From Palsa-504 sp963818225 (GTDB lineage Bacteria; Actinomycetota; Actinomycetes; Streptosporangiales; Streptosporangiaceae), in NCBI GenBank assembly GCA_963818225.1, contig CAWFRO010000011.1, positions 1,178,001-1,242,000 of the forward strand: a stretch of DNA of 64,000 nucleotides. The letters are read 5' to 3'. The notes under the pieces were generated by a model. That model was not told the origin of the DNA. It saw only the letters and a list, made by a program, of their open reading frames with translations, and searched no databases. Position numbers and translations under genes: made by a program. Below, piece by piece: positions 39,995 through 48,668 of the stretch; the first letter of the stretch is position 1; every line of letters starts with the position of its first letter.

Positions 39995-40329
39995 GGGGCC
40001 GCGGCCACGGGATCCGCCGGCACGACCACGGAAGCCGCCGCGGCCGCGACCACGGAAGCCGCCGCGGCCGGGGTCGCGACCGCCGAGGTCTACGCCGTGC
40101 CCGCCGACCCTCCCGGCGTGGTCCGGTATTCCGGTGAGGTGCCGCTGGACCGGCCGGGCCCGTTCGGCTACACGGTCCGCGTGCTGCCCAGTCATCCGCT
40201 GCTCGACAGCCGCGCCGAGCTCGGGCTGGTCACCTACCCGCAGGCGCCGGCCGGCATGACCAACGGCGACCTGCGCTAGCAGCCCCGCGGCCCCAACAGC
40301 CGGCGACCCCAGCCGCTAGCTCACTCGCC

Positions 40330-40702
40330 TCAGCTGGTCCACACCGAGACGTGGGCGGGCTGCAGTGCCGCATGCACCAGCTGGGCCAGGTCGTCGCGAA
40401 CGGTGTCCAGGTCGACCGCATCCTTGAGCCGGGCCGCGAACGCGGCCACCGTGGCCTCGGCGTCGTACCTGGCCCGACAGCAGCCATCCGATGGGGTTCG
40501 CGGGCCGTTTCCAGGCCAGCAGCGCGCCGACGGTGGCGAAGGCGACGATGAACGCCAGCCCCACCACCATGTCCAGGCCGCTACCGCTCTGGTTGGCCAG
40601 CTCGGCGGGCAGCGGGTGAAGGGCGTCGTAGCCGATGGCGGTTCCGGTGATGGCCATGGAGATGGCCCACACCGACCACGCACGCCAGAACCTGTTTCTC
40701 AT
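40330..40702 (-). pseudogene. remnant of a membrane sensor gene with an internal deletion
   Basis: From ATG 40702 the first 77 residues hold two membrane helices and end RPANPIGWLLSG, the pattern of an actinobacterial family of multi-helix sensor or kinase-like proteins. Immediately afterwards, in the next frame, comes RYDAEATVAAFAARLKDAVDLDTVRDDLAQLVHAALQPAHVSVWTS, which in that family lies several hundred residues later, after the membrane domain. The junction near 40480 is therefore an internal deletion, and the kinase-type C-terminus is also missing. This one looks truly dead rather than mis-sequenced. It converges with glgP. Confidence 0.65.
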
Positions 40703-40813
40703 CGCAGAAGGCACATTACGGGCCGAACGTCCCCGTATCGTTACGGCCGCGCGGAAATCCGTCATCCGGACCCTGACCGGCCCAGGCCGACGCAGGCCCA
40801 CGAGGGATGGCGG

Positions 40814-41224
40814 TCAGCTGCCCGCGACGAGCTTGCGCAGGGCCTGGGCGGCCTGGGCGTTCTGCTCGGCGAAGGTGACGAGCGCGGCGGCTAGCGCCGC
40901 GGCCCACTCGTTGACGGGCACGGTCTGCCGGGACAGGACGACACCGCGCACCGCGCGGCAGATCTCGGCCACCGTTTTCCCGTTTTGCACCGACAGTGTC
41001 ATCTGCTGGTCGCCGAGCTGCACCGCGATCCGGGAGATCTCGCCCGGGCGGCCGCGCATCCGGTCCGACATCGTCCGGTCCCGGTCCACCGTGACGAACT
41101 CGCTGGGCAGCGCCTCGCCCAGCGACTGGGTCAGGACGCGGGCGTAGATGGCCACGTCCGTGCTGTCGGCGCGCAGCGCGGCGGTGACCATGTCCAGCGA
41201 CGGCGCGTCGTCGTGCTCAGTCAT
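40814..41224 (-). CDS. conserved hypothetical protein
   Basis: The 136-residue soluble protein has no motif I can name. The central part (VTVDRDRTMSDRMRGRPGEISRIAVQLGDQQMTLSVQNGKTVAEICRAVRGVVLSRQTV) alternates beta strands and one helix; the C-terminus (VNEWAAALAAALVTFAEQNAQAAQALRKLV) is one Ala-rich helix. Similar proteins occur near Ser/Thr kinase genes in actinomycetes, as here, where it diverges from one. Codon usage is normal for the genome, so it is probably expressed. Confidence 0.65.
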   Translation of the reverse strand: MTEHDDAPSLDMVTAALRADSTDVAIYARVLTQSLGEALPSEFVTVDRDRTMSDRMRGRPGEISRIAVQLGDQQMTLSVQNGKTVAEICRAVRGVVLSRQTVPVNEWAAALAAALVTFAEQNAQAAQALRKLVAGS

Positions 41225-41393
41225 CGCTCAGAGTCTAAGCGGCCCGGGCCGATCGCCCCACTTAGGCTGCTCATGGGGGCTGCGAGACCGGGTTGTGCGG
41301 TGGACGCGGGGCGGGCGAGCCCGGGACGTTATCGATAGGCAACGTCTGACGCCCTCCCCAACCGGCCATGTGTTTCGTACTCTGGATTCCGCG

Positions 41394-43226
41394 ATGCCAG
41401 CGACCGAACGACTTCCGGGAACTCTCGGCCCGTATCGCCTTCAGGATCGCCTGGGGGAAGGCGGCATGGGGGTGGTTCACCGCGCCCTCGACCCGCAGGG
41501 CAGCATGGTGGCGGTCAAGGTGCTGCGTCCCGACACCACCGAGAGCATGAACGCGCGCCTCCGGCTGGCCCGCGAGGTCGAGACGATGCGCCGGGTCCGC
41601 AGCCCGTTCGTCGCGGAGGTCCTGGACGCCGACGTGACCGGCGAGTTCCCGTACATCGTGACCAGGTACGTGCCCGGGCCCACGCTGGAGGCGATGGTGC
41701 GCAGCCGCGGGCCGCTGTCCGGCTCCGGACTGCGCCTGCTCGCCTACGGCACGGCCGAGGCGCTGACCGCGATCCACGCCGCCGGCGTGGTGCACCGCGA
41801 CCTGAAGCCGGGCAACGTGATGCTCACCGATGACCGCCCGGTGGTGATCGACTTCGGTATCGCCCAGTCCCCGGACGCCACCCGGCTGACCCAGGACGGG
41901 CTGGTCATGGGCACGCCCGGCTACCTGGCCCCGGAGGTCATCGAAGGCCGGCCCAGCAGCCCGGCCTCGGACGTGCACTCCTGGGCCGCGACGCTGGCCT
42001 TCGCGGCCACCGGCCGCGCGCCCTTCGGCGGCGGCGGCGACTCCTACCAGACCATCTTCTACCGCATCATCTCCGGGCGCCCCGACCTGTCCGGCGTGCC
42101 CGCCCCGCTCGTGCCGCTGCTGTCCGCGGCCCTGGCCAGCGATCCAGCCCGCCGCCCGCCGGCCACCTGGCTGAGCGCCCAGGCCACCGCGCTGGACCTG
42201 TCCGCGGCCGGCCCGGCCGCATCGGCCGTGGGCCCGCGGCCGACCGCCGTCCTGACCGGCCCCGCCCAGCAGCCCGCTCCCGCCCCGCCCGCCCCCGCCC
42301 CGCCCGGCCCCGTCCCGCCCGGCCGTGCCCAGCCCGGCCCCGCCCAGGGCCGTAAGGCCCGCAAAGCCGCCCAGCGCGCCGCCGCCGCGGCGTACCCCGC
42401 GCCCCAGCAGGCCGCCCGGGACGTCGCCGACCTGCTTCCCCCCGCCCAAGGCCCCCAATCAGCTCAGGGGCCTCAGCGTGCTCAAGGACCGTACGCACCC
42501 CTGCCAGGTCAGCCACCCCTGGCCGCTCGGCCGCCCCTGGCCGCACCAGCACGGGCCCGGGCCACCATGGCCGGCCCGGCCATCGTCATCGCGGCCGTGG
42601 CGCTGACCCTCATCCTCCCCGTGGCCGGCCTGGTCTTGTCGCTGGCCGTGATCACCGTGGCGCGGGCGGCCGACCGGGCCGCGGACGCGCTGGCCTCGCG
42701 CCGCTCCGTGCACGGGCCGCGGGCCAGTGACCCGCTGGTGGTTGCGGTCTCCTCGCCGCTGGCCCTGGCCCGGGCCCTGCTCATCGAGGCGCTGATCGCC
42801 CCGCTGGCCTTCGCCGCCGCCGCGGCGGTCTACGTGGTGACCCTGGTGCTGAGCGGCACCGCAGCGCTGCCGCAGGCCGGCGCGTACGCGGCCGCGGCCG
42901 TCGTGGCCTGCTACGGCTTCGGCCCCGGCTCCGGCAAGCCGCGGCGGCAGCTGAACCGGATGGCCAGCCCGCTGGCGCGCACCTCGCTGGGCGCCGCGCT
43001 GACGGCGCTCGCGGTCTGGGCCCTGGCCGCCGGCGCCGTCATCTTCGCCGTCTCGCAGCGGGTTCCGTACTACTGGCCGCTGATGACCCCGCACCTGCCC
43101 TCGCTGCACGGCTGGCCGTTCATCGGCTCGTACCTGCGGCTGAACGGAGCGCTGAACGCGGCGCCCCGGATACCGGGCGTGTTCTCATCGGCCGCGAACT
43201 GGCTGTTCCGGCAGGCCGGCGGCTGA
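41394..43226 (+). CDS. membrane-bound serine/threonine protein kinase (PknB type)
   Basis: The kinase domain is complete: P-loop GEGGMGVV near residue 21, Lys in VAVKVL (K42), HRDLKPGNVM with catalytic D136, DFGIA, and the APE motif in GYLAPEVIEG. A Pro/Ala-rich linker of about 100 residues follows (with APAPPAPAPPGP-like runs). Then come four or five membrane helices and a short outer tail. There are no PASTA repeats, so the sensing part is the membrane domain itself. ATG 41394 gives 610 residues; GTG 41370 is an alternative. It ends 7 bases before the end of the convergent FHA-HTH gene, a likely phosphorylation partner. Confidence 0.9.
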   Translation: MPATERLPGTLGPYRLQDRLGEGGMGVVHRALDPQGSMVAVKVLRPDTTESMNARLRLAREVETMRRVRSPFVAEVLDADVTGEFPYIVTRYVPGPTLEAMVRSRGPLSGSGLRLLAYGTAEALTAIHAAGVVHRDLKPGNVMLTDDRPVVIDFGIAQSPDATRLTQDGLVMGTPGYLAPEVIEGRPSSPASDVHSWAATLAFAATGRAPFGGGGDSYQTIFYRIISGRPDLSGVPAPLVPLLSAALASDPARRPPATWLSAQATALDLSAAGPAASAVGPRPTAVLTGPAQQPAPAPPAPAPPGPVPPGRAQPGPAQGRKARKAAQRAAAAAYPAPQQAARDVADLLPPAQGPQSAQGPQRAQGPYAPLPGQPPLAARPPLAAPARARATMAGPAIVIAAVALTLILPVAGLVLSLAVITVARAADRAADALASRRSVHGPRASDPLVVAVSSPLALARALLIEALIAPLAFAAAAAVYVVTLVLSGTAALPQAGAYAAAAVVACYGFGPGSGKPRRQLNRMASPLARTSLGAALTALAVWALAAGAVIFAVSQRVPYYWPLMTPHLPSLHGWPFIGSYLRLNGALNAAPRIPGVFSSAANWLFRQAGG

Positions 43227-43233
43227 CCTCCGC

Positions 43234-43833
43234 TCACATCCCGCCCGCTTCGGCCAGCGGCAATGGCCTGATCAGGCCCAGTGCGACGACCTCATTGGCC
43301 AGCCGGGTCCGCCGGTTCGGGCCCTCGGGAACCCGGAACTTCTGGTACAGCCGCAGCAGGTGCTGCTTGACCGCCGCCTCGGTCACCACCAGGTCGGCGG
43401 CGATCTCGCGGGCGGTGGCGGGCAGGGCGAACGCCTCGTCTGACAGCGCGGGCCGGCACAGCGAGCTCAGCACGTCGAGCTCACGGCGGGTCAGCTCGGG
43501 CGCGGCCGCGCGGCCCAGTTCGGTCTCCTCGGCCAGGTCTTCGAACGGGAGGCCGACGATCCGGCACCGGGCCGTGCCGAAGCTCAGCACATCGCCCTCC
43601 GCCAGCACCCGCCGGGCCACGGGCCGTCCGTTAACCCTGGTCCCATTACGTGATAAACCCAGGTCGACGACGTAGACGTAGGGTCCGCGGCGGACCAGCT
43701 CGGCGTGCAGCCGGGAGACGCTGGGATCATCCAGGCGGATGTCGACGCCCTGGCCGCGGCCGACAGTGGTCACCTCCCCGCGGAGCGAGATCGCCTCGCC
43801 GCTGTCCTCGACGCGGAGAAATGGTGTGTCCAC
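43234..43833 (-). CDS. FHA-domain protein with C-terminal LuxR-like helix-turn-helix
   Basis: Residues about 20-95 are a forkhead-associated domain (TTVGRGQGVDIRLDDPSVSRLHAEL, then GLSRNGTRVNGRPV), which binds phosphothreonine. Residues about 115-190 form a helix-turn-helix region: ELTRRELDVLSSLCRP, then ATAREIAADLVVTEAAVKQHLLRLYQKFRV, similar to LuxR C-terminal domains. The 199-residue protein thus links Thr phosphorylation to DNA or polymerase binding. It faces the Ser/Thr kinase gene tail to tail. A 16-base palindrome lies just before its start. Confidence 0.85.
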   Translation of the reverse strand: MDTPFLRVEDSGEAISLRGEVTTVGRGQGVDIRLDDPSVSRLHAELVRRGPYVYVVDLGLSRNGTRVNGRPVARRVLAEGDVLSFGTARCRIVGLPFEDLAEETELGRAAAPELTRRELDVLSSLCRPALSDEAFALPATAREIAADLVVTEAAVKQHLLRLYQKFRVPEGPNRRTRLANEVVALGLIRPLPLAEAGGM

Positions 43834-43847
43834 GGAGACCTTCCCGT

Positions 43848-43863
43848 CTATCGGAGCCGATAG
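43848..43863. promoter_or_regulatory. palindromic operator before the FHA-HTH gene
   Basis: Arms CTATCGG and CCGATAG flank AG, 15 bases upstream of the FHA-HTH start codon and next to an AT-rich TATAC element. It is well placed for autoregulation by the HTH protein; this is inference. Confidence 0.5.
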
Positions 43864-43973
43864 GTATATCTCACCATCTGGTCACCCCCCGTGTCACGGT
43901 TCTCACCGCGGGATGTCATCTCGATACCGGCCATGTCGCCGGTCCGGGCCCGGCCGGGCCCCGGTAAACTTCC

Positions 43974-44345
43974 GTGCGGACAAGCGGAAGGCATGTACAT
44001 GGCGAACAGGCCGGCCGGGCAGGCGCGCACGCGGCAGGTCAGCAACACGCAGTAGGTCAGCAACACGGACCTGACGCAACCGCGGTGCGCGGCGTGGCCT
44101 GGCTGCCGTACCTGATCGTGCTCGCGGGCGTGGCCGCCGGGCTGTTCGTGGCCTGGCAGGGATCGCGATACGCGGGCCGGGGCGCGGCGCTGGTGGGTGG
44201 CGCGCTGCTCGCCGCCGCGGCGGCCCGGCTGGTGCTGCCGCCGCGGTTCGCCGGGCTGCTGGCGTCGCGGGGCAAGGCCCTGGACGTGGCCGCCTTCGCG
44301 GTGCTCGGCACCGCAGTGCTGGCCGTCGCGGCGTGGCTGCCATGA
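43974..44345 (+). CDS. DUF3017-family membrane protein
   Basis: After a polar N-terminus containing a small repeat (GQQHAVGQQHG), three membrane helices follow (WLPYLIVLAGVAAGLFVAW, then GAALVGGALLAAAAARLVLPP, then AAFAVLGTAVLAVAAWLP). Size, topology and position beside the isocitrate and malate dehydrogenase genes match DUF3017 proteins of streptomycetes, whose role is unknown. The GTG 43974 start is uncertain; a start closer to the first helix is possible because the first 35 residues look non-conserved. Confidence 0.68.
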   Translation: MRTSGRHVHGEQAGRAGAHAAGQQHAVGQQHGPDATAVRGVAWLPYLIVLAGVAAGLFVAWQGSRYAGRGAALVGGALLAAAAARLVLPPRFAGLLASRGKALDVAAFAVLGTAVLAVAAWLP

Positions 44346-44382
44346 GCGGCCGCCATAAGGGAAAAAGGGAACGAGGCACACA

Positions 44383-45597
44383 ATGGCCAAGATCAAGGTA
44401 GCGAACCCCGTCGTCGAACTCGACGGCGACGAGATGACCCGGATTATCTGGCAGTACATCAAGGACCAGCTGATCCTGCCCTACCTGGACATCGAGCTGG
44501 AGTATTACGACCTTTCCGTGCAGCACCGCGACGCCACCGGCGACCAGGTCACGATCGACGCCGCGCACGCCATCCAGAAGTACGGCGTGGGTGTGAAATG
44601 CGCCACGATCACCCCCGACGAGGCCCGGGTCACCGAGTTCGGCCTCAAGCAGATGTGGAAATCGCCGAACGGCACCATCCGCAACATCCTCGGCGGCGTC
44701 ATCTTCCGCGAGCCGATCGTCATCTCCAATATCCCGCGGCTGGTCCCGAACTGGACCAAGCCGATCATCATCGGCCGGCACGCGCACGCCGACCAGTACA
44801 AGGCCACCGACTTCGTGGTGCCCGGCCCCGGCACGGTGACGATCACCTACGTGCCGCAGGACGAGGGCGAGCCCATCGAGTTCGAGGTGGCCAAGTTCCA
44901 CGGCGGCGGGGTCGCCATGGCCATGTACAACTTCGACGACTCGATCCGCGACTTCGCCCGCGCCACCATGCGCTATGCGCTGGATCGCCGGTTCCCGCTG
45001 TACCTGTCGACCAAGAACACGATCCTGAAGGCCTATGACGGCCGGTTCAAGGATCTTTTCGCGGAGGTTTTCGAGTCCGAGTTCAAGGCAGAGTTCGAGG
45101 CGGCCGGGATCACCTACGAGCACCGCCTCATCGACGACATGGTCGCCCAGGTGCTCAAGTGGGACGGCGGCATCGTGTGGGCCTGCAAGAACTACGACGG
45201 CGACGTCCAGTCCGACGTGGTGGCCCAGGGCTTCGGCTCGCTGGGGCTGATGACCAGCGTGCTGATGACGCCGGACGGCCGCACGGTCGAGGCCGAGGCC
45301 GCGCACGGCACCGTGACCAGGCATTACCGCCAGCACCAGCAGGGCCAGCCCACCTCAACCAACCCGGTCGCGTCCATCTTCGCCTGGACCCGGGGGCTGG
45401 AGCACCGCGGCAAGCTCGACGACACTCCGGCCGTTGCCCTGTTCGGCCGCACGCTGGAGGATGTGTGCGTGCACACGATCGAAGAGGGCAAGATGACCAA
45501 GGATCTCGCGCTGCTCGTCGGCCGCGACACCCCGTTCCTGAACACCGAGGAGTTCCTCGCCGCCCTGGAGGAAAACCTGCGCAAGGCGATGGGTTAG
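44383..45597 (+). CDS. icd: NADP-dependent isocitrate dehydrogenase (homodimeric type)
   Basis: The enzyme oxidises isocitrate to 2-oxoglutarate in the TCA cycle, making NADPH. The 404-residue length and motifs are those of the eukaryotic-like subfamily: PVVELDGDEMTRIIWQYIKDQLI at the start, KSPNGTIRNILGGVIFREPI for substrate binding, then TKNTILKAYDGRFKDLF. Metal ligands are in RLIDDMVAQVLKWDGGIVWACKNYDGDVQSD. The cofactor loop GTVTRHYRQHQQG is NADP-type. Other actinobacteria often use a monomeric IDH instead. It lies 37 bases after DUF3017 and upstream of malate dehydrogenase. Confidence 0.95.
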   Translation: MAKIKVANPVVELDGDEMTRIIWQYIKDQLILPYLDIELEYYDLSVQHRDATGDQVTIDAAHAIQKYGVGVKCATITPDEARVTEFGLKQMWKSPNGTIRNILGGVIFREPIVISNIPRLVPNWTKPIIIGRHAHADQYKATDFVVPGPGTVTITYVPQDEGEPIEFEVAKFHGGGVAMAMYNFDDSIRDFARATMRYALDRRFPLYLSTKNTILKAYDGRFKDLFAEVFESEFKAEFEAAGITYEHRLIDDMVAQVLKWDGGIVWACKNYDGDVQSDVVAQGFGSLGLMTSVLMTPDGRTVEAEAAHGTVTRHYRQHQQGQPTSTNPVASIFAWTRGLEHRGKLDDTPAVALFGRTLEDVCVHTIEEGKMTKDLALLVGRDTPFLNTEEFLAALEENLRKAMG

Positions 45598-45665
45598 ATT
45601 CATTTTCCCGAACGGTCCAGGGTGCGTGCCTCCGGTGAGGCTTGTCCCGCACTGAGGCACAATGA

Positions 45666-45715
45666 CGTGGTTGTCGTGGCGACGCGCACGCAGGCGTGGT
45701 TGTCGTGGCGACGCG
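45666..45715. repeat. 21-base direct repeat upstream of malate dehydrogenase
   Basis: A 21-mer beginning CGTGGTTGTCGTGG occurs at 45666-45686 and again at 45695-45715, 29 bases apart, directly before the ribosome binding site of mdh. It could be a pair of regulator sites or a simple duplication. Confidence 0.8.
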
Positions 45716-45742
45716 GTTGGACACCAACGCTAGGAGTTGCGA

Positions 45743-46699
45743 ATGGCACGCAAGGGCAAGGTATCGGTCATCGGAGCGGGCTTTTACGGCTCGACCACCG
45801 CGCAGCGGCTGGCCGAGTACGACATCTTCGACGAGGTCGTGCTCACCGACATCGTCGACGGCAAGCCCGAGGGACTGGCGCTCGACCTTAACCAGTCTCG
45901 CCCGGTGGAGGGCTTCGAGACCAAGGTGACCGGCCAGACCACGGGCCAGGGCGGCGAGGGTTACGAGGCGATCGGCGGGTCGGGCATCGTGATCGTCACC
46001 GCGGGGCTGCCGCGCAAGCCCGGCATGAGCCGGATGGACCTGATCGAGGTCAACGCCAAGATCGTGCGGAACGTGGTGGAGAACGTCGCCAAGTACGCGC
46101 CCGACGCGGTGCTGATCGTGGTGTCCAACCCGCTGGATGAGATGACGGCGCTGGCCGCCAAGGTATCCGGCTTCCCGCACCACCGGGTGCTGGGCCAGGC
46201 GGGCATGCTCGACACCGCCCGGTTCAGCTACTTCGTGGCCGAGAAGCTGGGCGTCCCGGTCGGCTCGGTGCGCACGCTGACCCTCGGCTCGCACGGCGAC
46301 ACGATGGTCCCGGTGCCCTCGGCCTGCACCGTCGACGGCCGTCCGCTGACCGAGCTGCTGCCCGCGGACGAGGTTGAGCCGCTCGTGGCCCGGACCCGCA
46401 ACGGCGGCGGCGAGATCGTCGCGCTGCTCAAGACCGGCTCGGCGTACTACGCCCCGTCGGCCGCCGCGGCCCGGATGGCCCGCGCGGTGGCCGAGGACTC
46501 CGGCCAGATCATGCCGGTCTGCGCCTGGGTCGACGGCGAGTACGGGATCTCCGGCGTCTACCTGGGCGTCGAGGCCGAGATCGGCGTGACCGGCGTGCGC
46601 CGCGTGGTCGAGCGGGACCTGACGGCCGACGAGCTGGCCGCCCTGCGCACCGCCGCCGAAGCCGTCCGCGCCAAGCAGGCCGACGTCGCTTCCCTCTGA
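45743..46699 (+). CDS. mdh: malate dehydrogenase (lactate-dehydrogenase-like type)
   Basis: It oxidises malate to oxaloacetate with NAD. The dinucleotide motif is VSVIGAGFYGSTTAQRL; Asp in VLTDIVDG selects NAD. Substrate-binding arginines are in LPRKPGMSRMDL, the relay Asp in GQAGMLDTARF, and the catalytic His in TLGSHGDTMVPV. At 318 residues it belongs to the LDH-like MDH group. ATG 45743 has TAGGAG seven bases upstream; an in-frame TTG two codons earlier is less likely. It probably forms a TCA-cycle cluster with icd. Confidence 0.94.
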   Translation: MARKGKVSVIGAGFYGSTTAQRLAEYDIFDEVVLTDIVDGKPEGLALDLNQSRPVEGFETKVTGQTTGQGGEGYEAIGGSGIVIVTAGLPRKPGMSRMDLIEVNAKIVRNVVENVAKYAPDAVLIVVSNPLDEMTALAAKVSGFPHHRVLGQAGMLDTARFSYFVAEKLGVPVGSVRTLTLGSHGDTMVPVPSACTVDGRPLTELLPADEVEPLVARTRNGGGEIVALLKTGSAYYAPSAAAARMARAVAEDSGQIMPVCAWVDGEYGISGVYLGVEAEIGVTGVRRVVERDLTADELAALRTAAEAVRAKQADVASL

Positions 46700-46719
46700 C
46701 CCGTCTGATCGCTGGGCAC

Positions 46720-47352
46720 GTGGACAGTCAGCGGCGGGACGGTAAGCCGTGGCGGGACCGGTGGGATGAACGCTATTCCGCCGCCGAGTTCGATCCGGTC
46801 AGGCCGCCGAGCCAGTTCATCGAGGCTGAACTGGGCGGCCTGGCGCCCGGCCGCGCCCTTGATCTGGGCGCGGGCTCGGGCCGGCACACCGTCTGGCTGG
46901 CCGAGCGCGGCTGGCGGGTCACCGCGGTCGACTTCTCCCGGGTCGGGCTCGGGCTGGCCCGCCGGCTGAGCGCGGTCCGCGGCGTGGCCGCGCAGGTGGA
47001 CTGGGTCGTCGCTGACCTGGGTGACTACGAGCCGGAGCGCGGCGCGTACGACCTCGCCCTGATCTCTTATGTCCAGCCCAGCTCGGCGGTACGGGCCGCG
47101 ATCCTGGCCCGGCTGCCCGCGGCGCTGGCCCCGGGCGGCACGGTGTTCGTGATGGGGTTCGACCTGGCCAACCTCACCGAGGGCACGGGCCGGCCGGTCG
47201 ACCCGGATGTGCTGTACACGCCCGAGGCCGTCAGCGCCAAGCTGTCCGGCCTGCGCATCCTGCGGGCCGAACGGGTGTACTACACCGTCGACCGCGACGA
47301 CGGCCCGGCCACCACCGTGGCCACCCTGGTCCGGGCGGTCCGCGAAAGCTGA
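46720..47352 (+). CDS. class I SAM-dependent methyltransferase
   Basis: The 210-residue protein begins GKPWRDRWDERYSAAEF. It has motif I as ALDLGAGSGRHTVWLAERGWRVTAVDFS, motif II near VVADLGDYEPERGAYDLALISYV, and motif III near ALAPGGTVFVMGFD. This is a TehB-like or UbiE-like small-molecule methyltransferase; the substrate is unknown. The start is GTG 46720, 18 bases after the mdh stop, so it may be cotranscribed. Confidence 0.82.
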   Translation: MDSQRRDGKPWRDRWDERYSAAEFDPVRPPSQFIEAELGGLAPGRALDLGAGSGRHTVWLAERGWRVTAVDFSRVGLGLARRLSAVRGVAAQVDWVVADLGDYEPERGAYDLALISYVQPSSAVRAAILARLPAALAPGGTVFVMGFDLANLTEGTGRPVDPDVLYTPEAVSAKLSGLRILRAERVYYTVDRDDGPATTVATLVRAVRES

Positions 47353-47374
47353 CCGCCCGCGACCCGCCCAGCGG

Positions 47375-48577
47375 CTAGCCCCGGGCCAGTCGGCGCAGGG
47401 CCAGCTCGGCGTACAGGGCGATGCCGTCGGCCAGCGCCGCGTCGTCGAAGATGGCGTGCGCGGAGTGATTGGTCGGCGCGGTCAGCGGGTCGGTCCCGGG
47501 CGGGCAGGCGCCCAGGAAGACGAACGCCCCCGGCACCTGCTCCAGGACAAAGGAGAAGTCCTCGGCCCCGGTGATCGGGAACTCGGCCCGCTCGGCGCGC
47601 TCCGGCCCGAACGCGTCGGCGATCACCTCCGCCGTGAACTCCGCCTCCGCCGCGTCGTTCATGGTCACCGGGTATTCGGGGGCGTAGATGGCCTCGGCGG
47701 TCAGGCCGTGGGCCCGGGCGATGTCCCCGATCAGCTGCGGCACCACCTCGGCCAGGGTGCTGCGGGAGGCCTGGCTGAAGGATCGCGCGGTCGCCAGGAA
47801 GGTGGCCTCGTCCGGGATCACGTTGTCGATGGTCCCGGCGTGGAAGCTGCCGACGGTGATCACCACCGGATCGAACACGTCGAACTTCCTGGTGACCAGC
47901 GTCTGCAGCGCGGTCACCATCTCGCAGGCGGCCGGGATGGGGTCCGCGGCCCGGTGCGGCGTCGAGGCGTGCCCGCCGCGCCCGTGCACCGTCACGGTGA
48001 TCTGGTCGGCCGCGGCCAGCATCGCGCCGGGGCGGGTAGAGAACATGCCGCACGGCAGCCGCTGCGCCGAGACGTGCAGGCCGTAGGCGGCGACCGGGCG
48101 CTCGCCCGCCGCGTCCAGCACGCCCTCGTTGATCATGTGCCGTGCGCCGGCGTAGCCTTCCTCGCCCGGCTGGAACATGAAGATCACGGTGCCGGGCAGC
48201 TCAGCCTGCCGGGCCGACAGCAGCTGCGCGGCGCCGGCCAGCATGGCGGTGTGCAGGTCGTGACCGCAGGCGTGCATCGCGCCGGGGATCTGCGACGCGT
48301 ACGCCAGGCCGGTCTCCTCGGTGACGGGCAGCGCGTCCATGTCGCCGCGCAGCAGGACGACCGGCCCGCGGCCGCCGGCCGCGCCGCCGCGCAGCACGGC
48401 GGTCACCGAGCTCAGCCCCCGGCCGGTCCGCAGCTCCAGCGGCAGCCCGTCCAGCGCGGCGAGCACCTTGCGCTGCGTCTCGGGCAGATCCAGGCCGATC
48501 TCAGGTTCGCGGTGGATCGCATGGCGCAGCTCGGCGATGTCGCCCGCGATAGCCGCCGCCTCGTCACGTACCCGCAC
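47375..48577 (-). CDS. M20-family metallo-amidohydrolase
   Basis: Such enzymes hydrolyse N-acyl amino acids or related amides (hippurate hydrolase or IAA-amino-acid hydrolase type). Metal ligands appear in AMHACGHDLHTAML, FQPGEEGYAGARHMI and FPITGAEDFSFVLEQVPGAFVFLG. The start region AGDIAELRHAIHREPEIGLDLPETQRKV is typical. GTG 48577 with GAGGAGG five to eleven bases upstream gives 400 residues; the open frame extends 16 codons further without a good start. The lid domain (VTVHGRGGHASTPHRAADPIPAA) is intact. The substrate is unknown. Confidence 0.9.
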   Translation of the reverse strand: MRVRDEAAAIAGDIAELRHAIHREPEIGLDLPETQRKVLAALDGLPLELRTGRGLSSVTAVLRGGAAGGRGPVVLLRGDMDALPVTEETGLAYASQIPGAMHACGHDLHTAMLAGAAQLLSARQAELPGTVIFMFQPGEEGYAGARHMINEGVLDAAGERPVAAYGLHVSAQRLPCGMFSTRPGAMLAAADQITVTVHGRGGHASTPHRAADPIPAACEMVTALQTLVTRKFDVFDPVVITVGSFHAGTIDNVIPDEATFLATARSFSQASRSTLAEVVPQLIGDIARAHGLTAEAIYAPEYPVTMNDAAEAEFTAEVIADAFGPERAERAEFPITGAEDFSFVLEQVPGAFVFLGACPPGTDPLTAPTNHSAHAIFDDAALADGIALYAELALRRLARG

Positions 48578-48668
48578 TTGGACCTCCTCGCGACCAGACC
48601 ACTGTAATCCAGGCATCGTGCGCATATCCTGGCGCCGCGCGCCCGCTGACGGATCGGCCGCGAGGGAT

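Larger units (their letters stand above)
37404..40279 (+). pseudogene. glgP: alpha-glucan phosphorylase (GT35), one-base frameshift in a repeat
   Basis: GlgP releases glucose-1-phosphate from alpha-glucan using PLP. GTG 37404 begins RAIRRFTVRISLPAPLAPLQGLMLNLRWSWHAPTADLF. The frame is lost at about 37744 inside a 15-base repeat, where one G of a G-run is missing, and resumes as VAYFSPEYGITAALPQYSGGLGILAGDHLK. The PLP lysine is in EACGTSGMKAAMNGGLNLSVRDGWW. Restored length is about 958 residues, longer than most relatives because of two low-complexity insertions: a GLADT repeat near residue 105 and VPASA/TTEAAAA repeats near residue 840. Confidence 0.9.
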
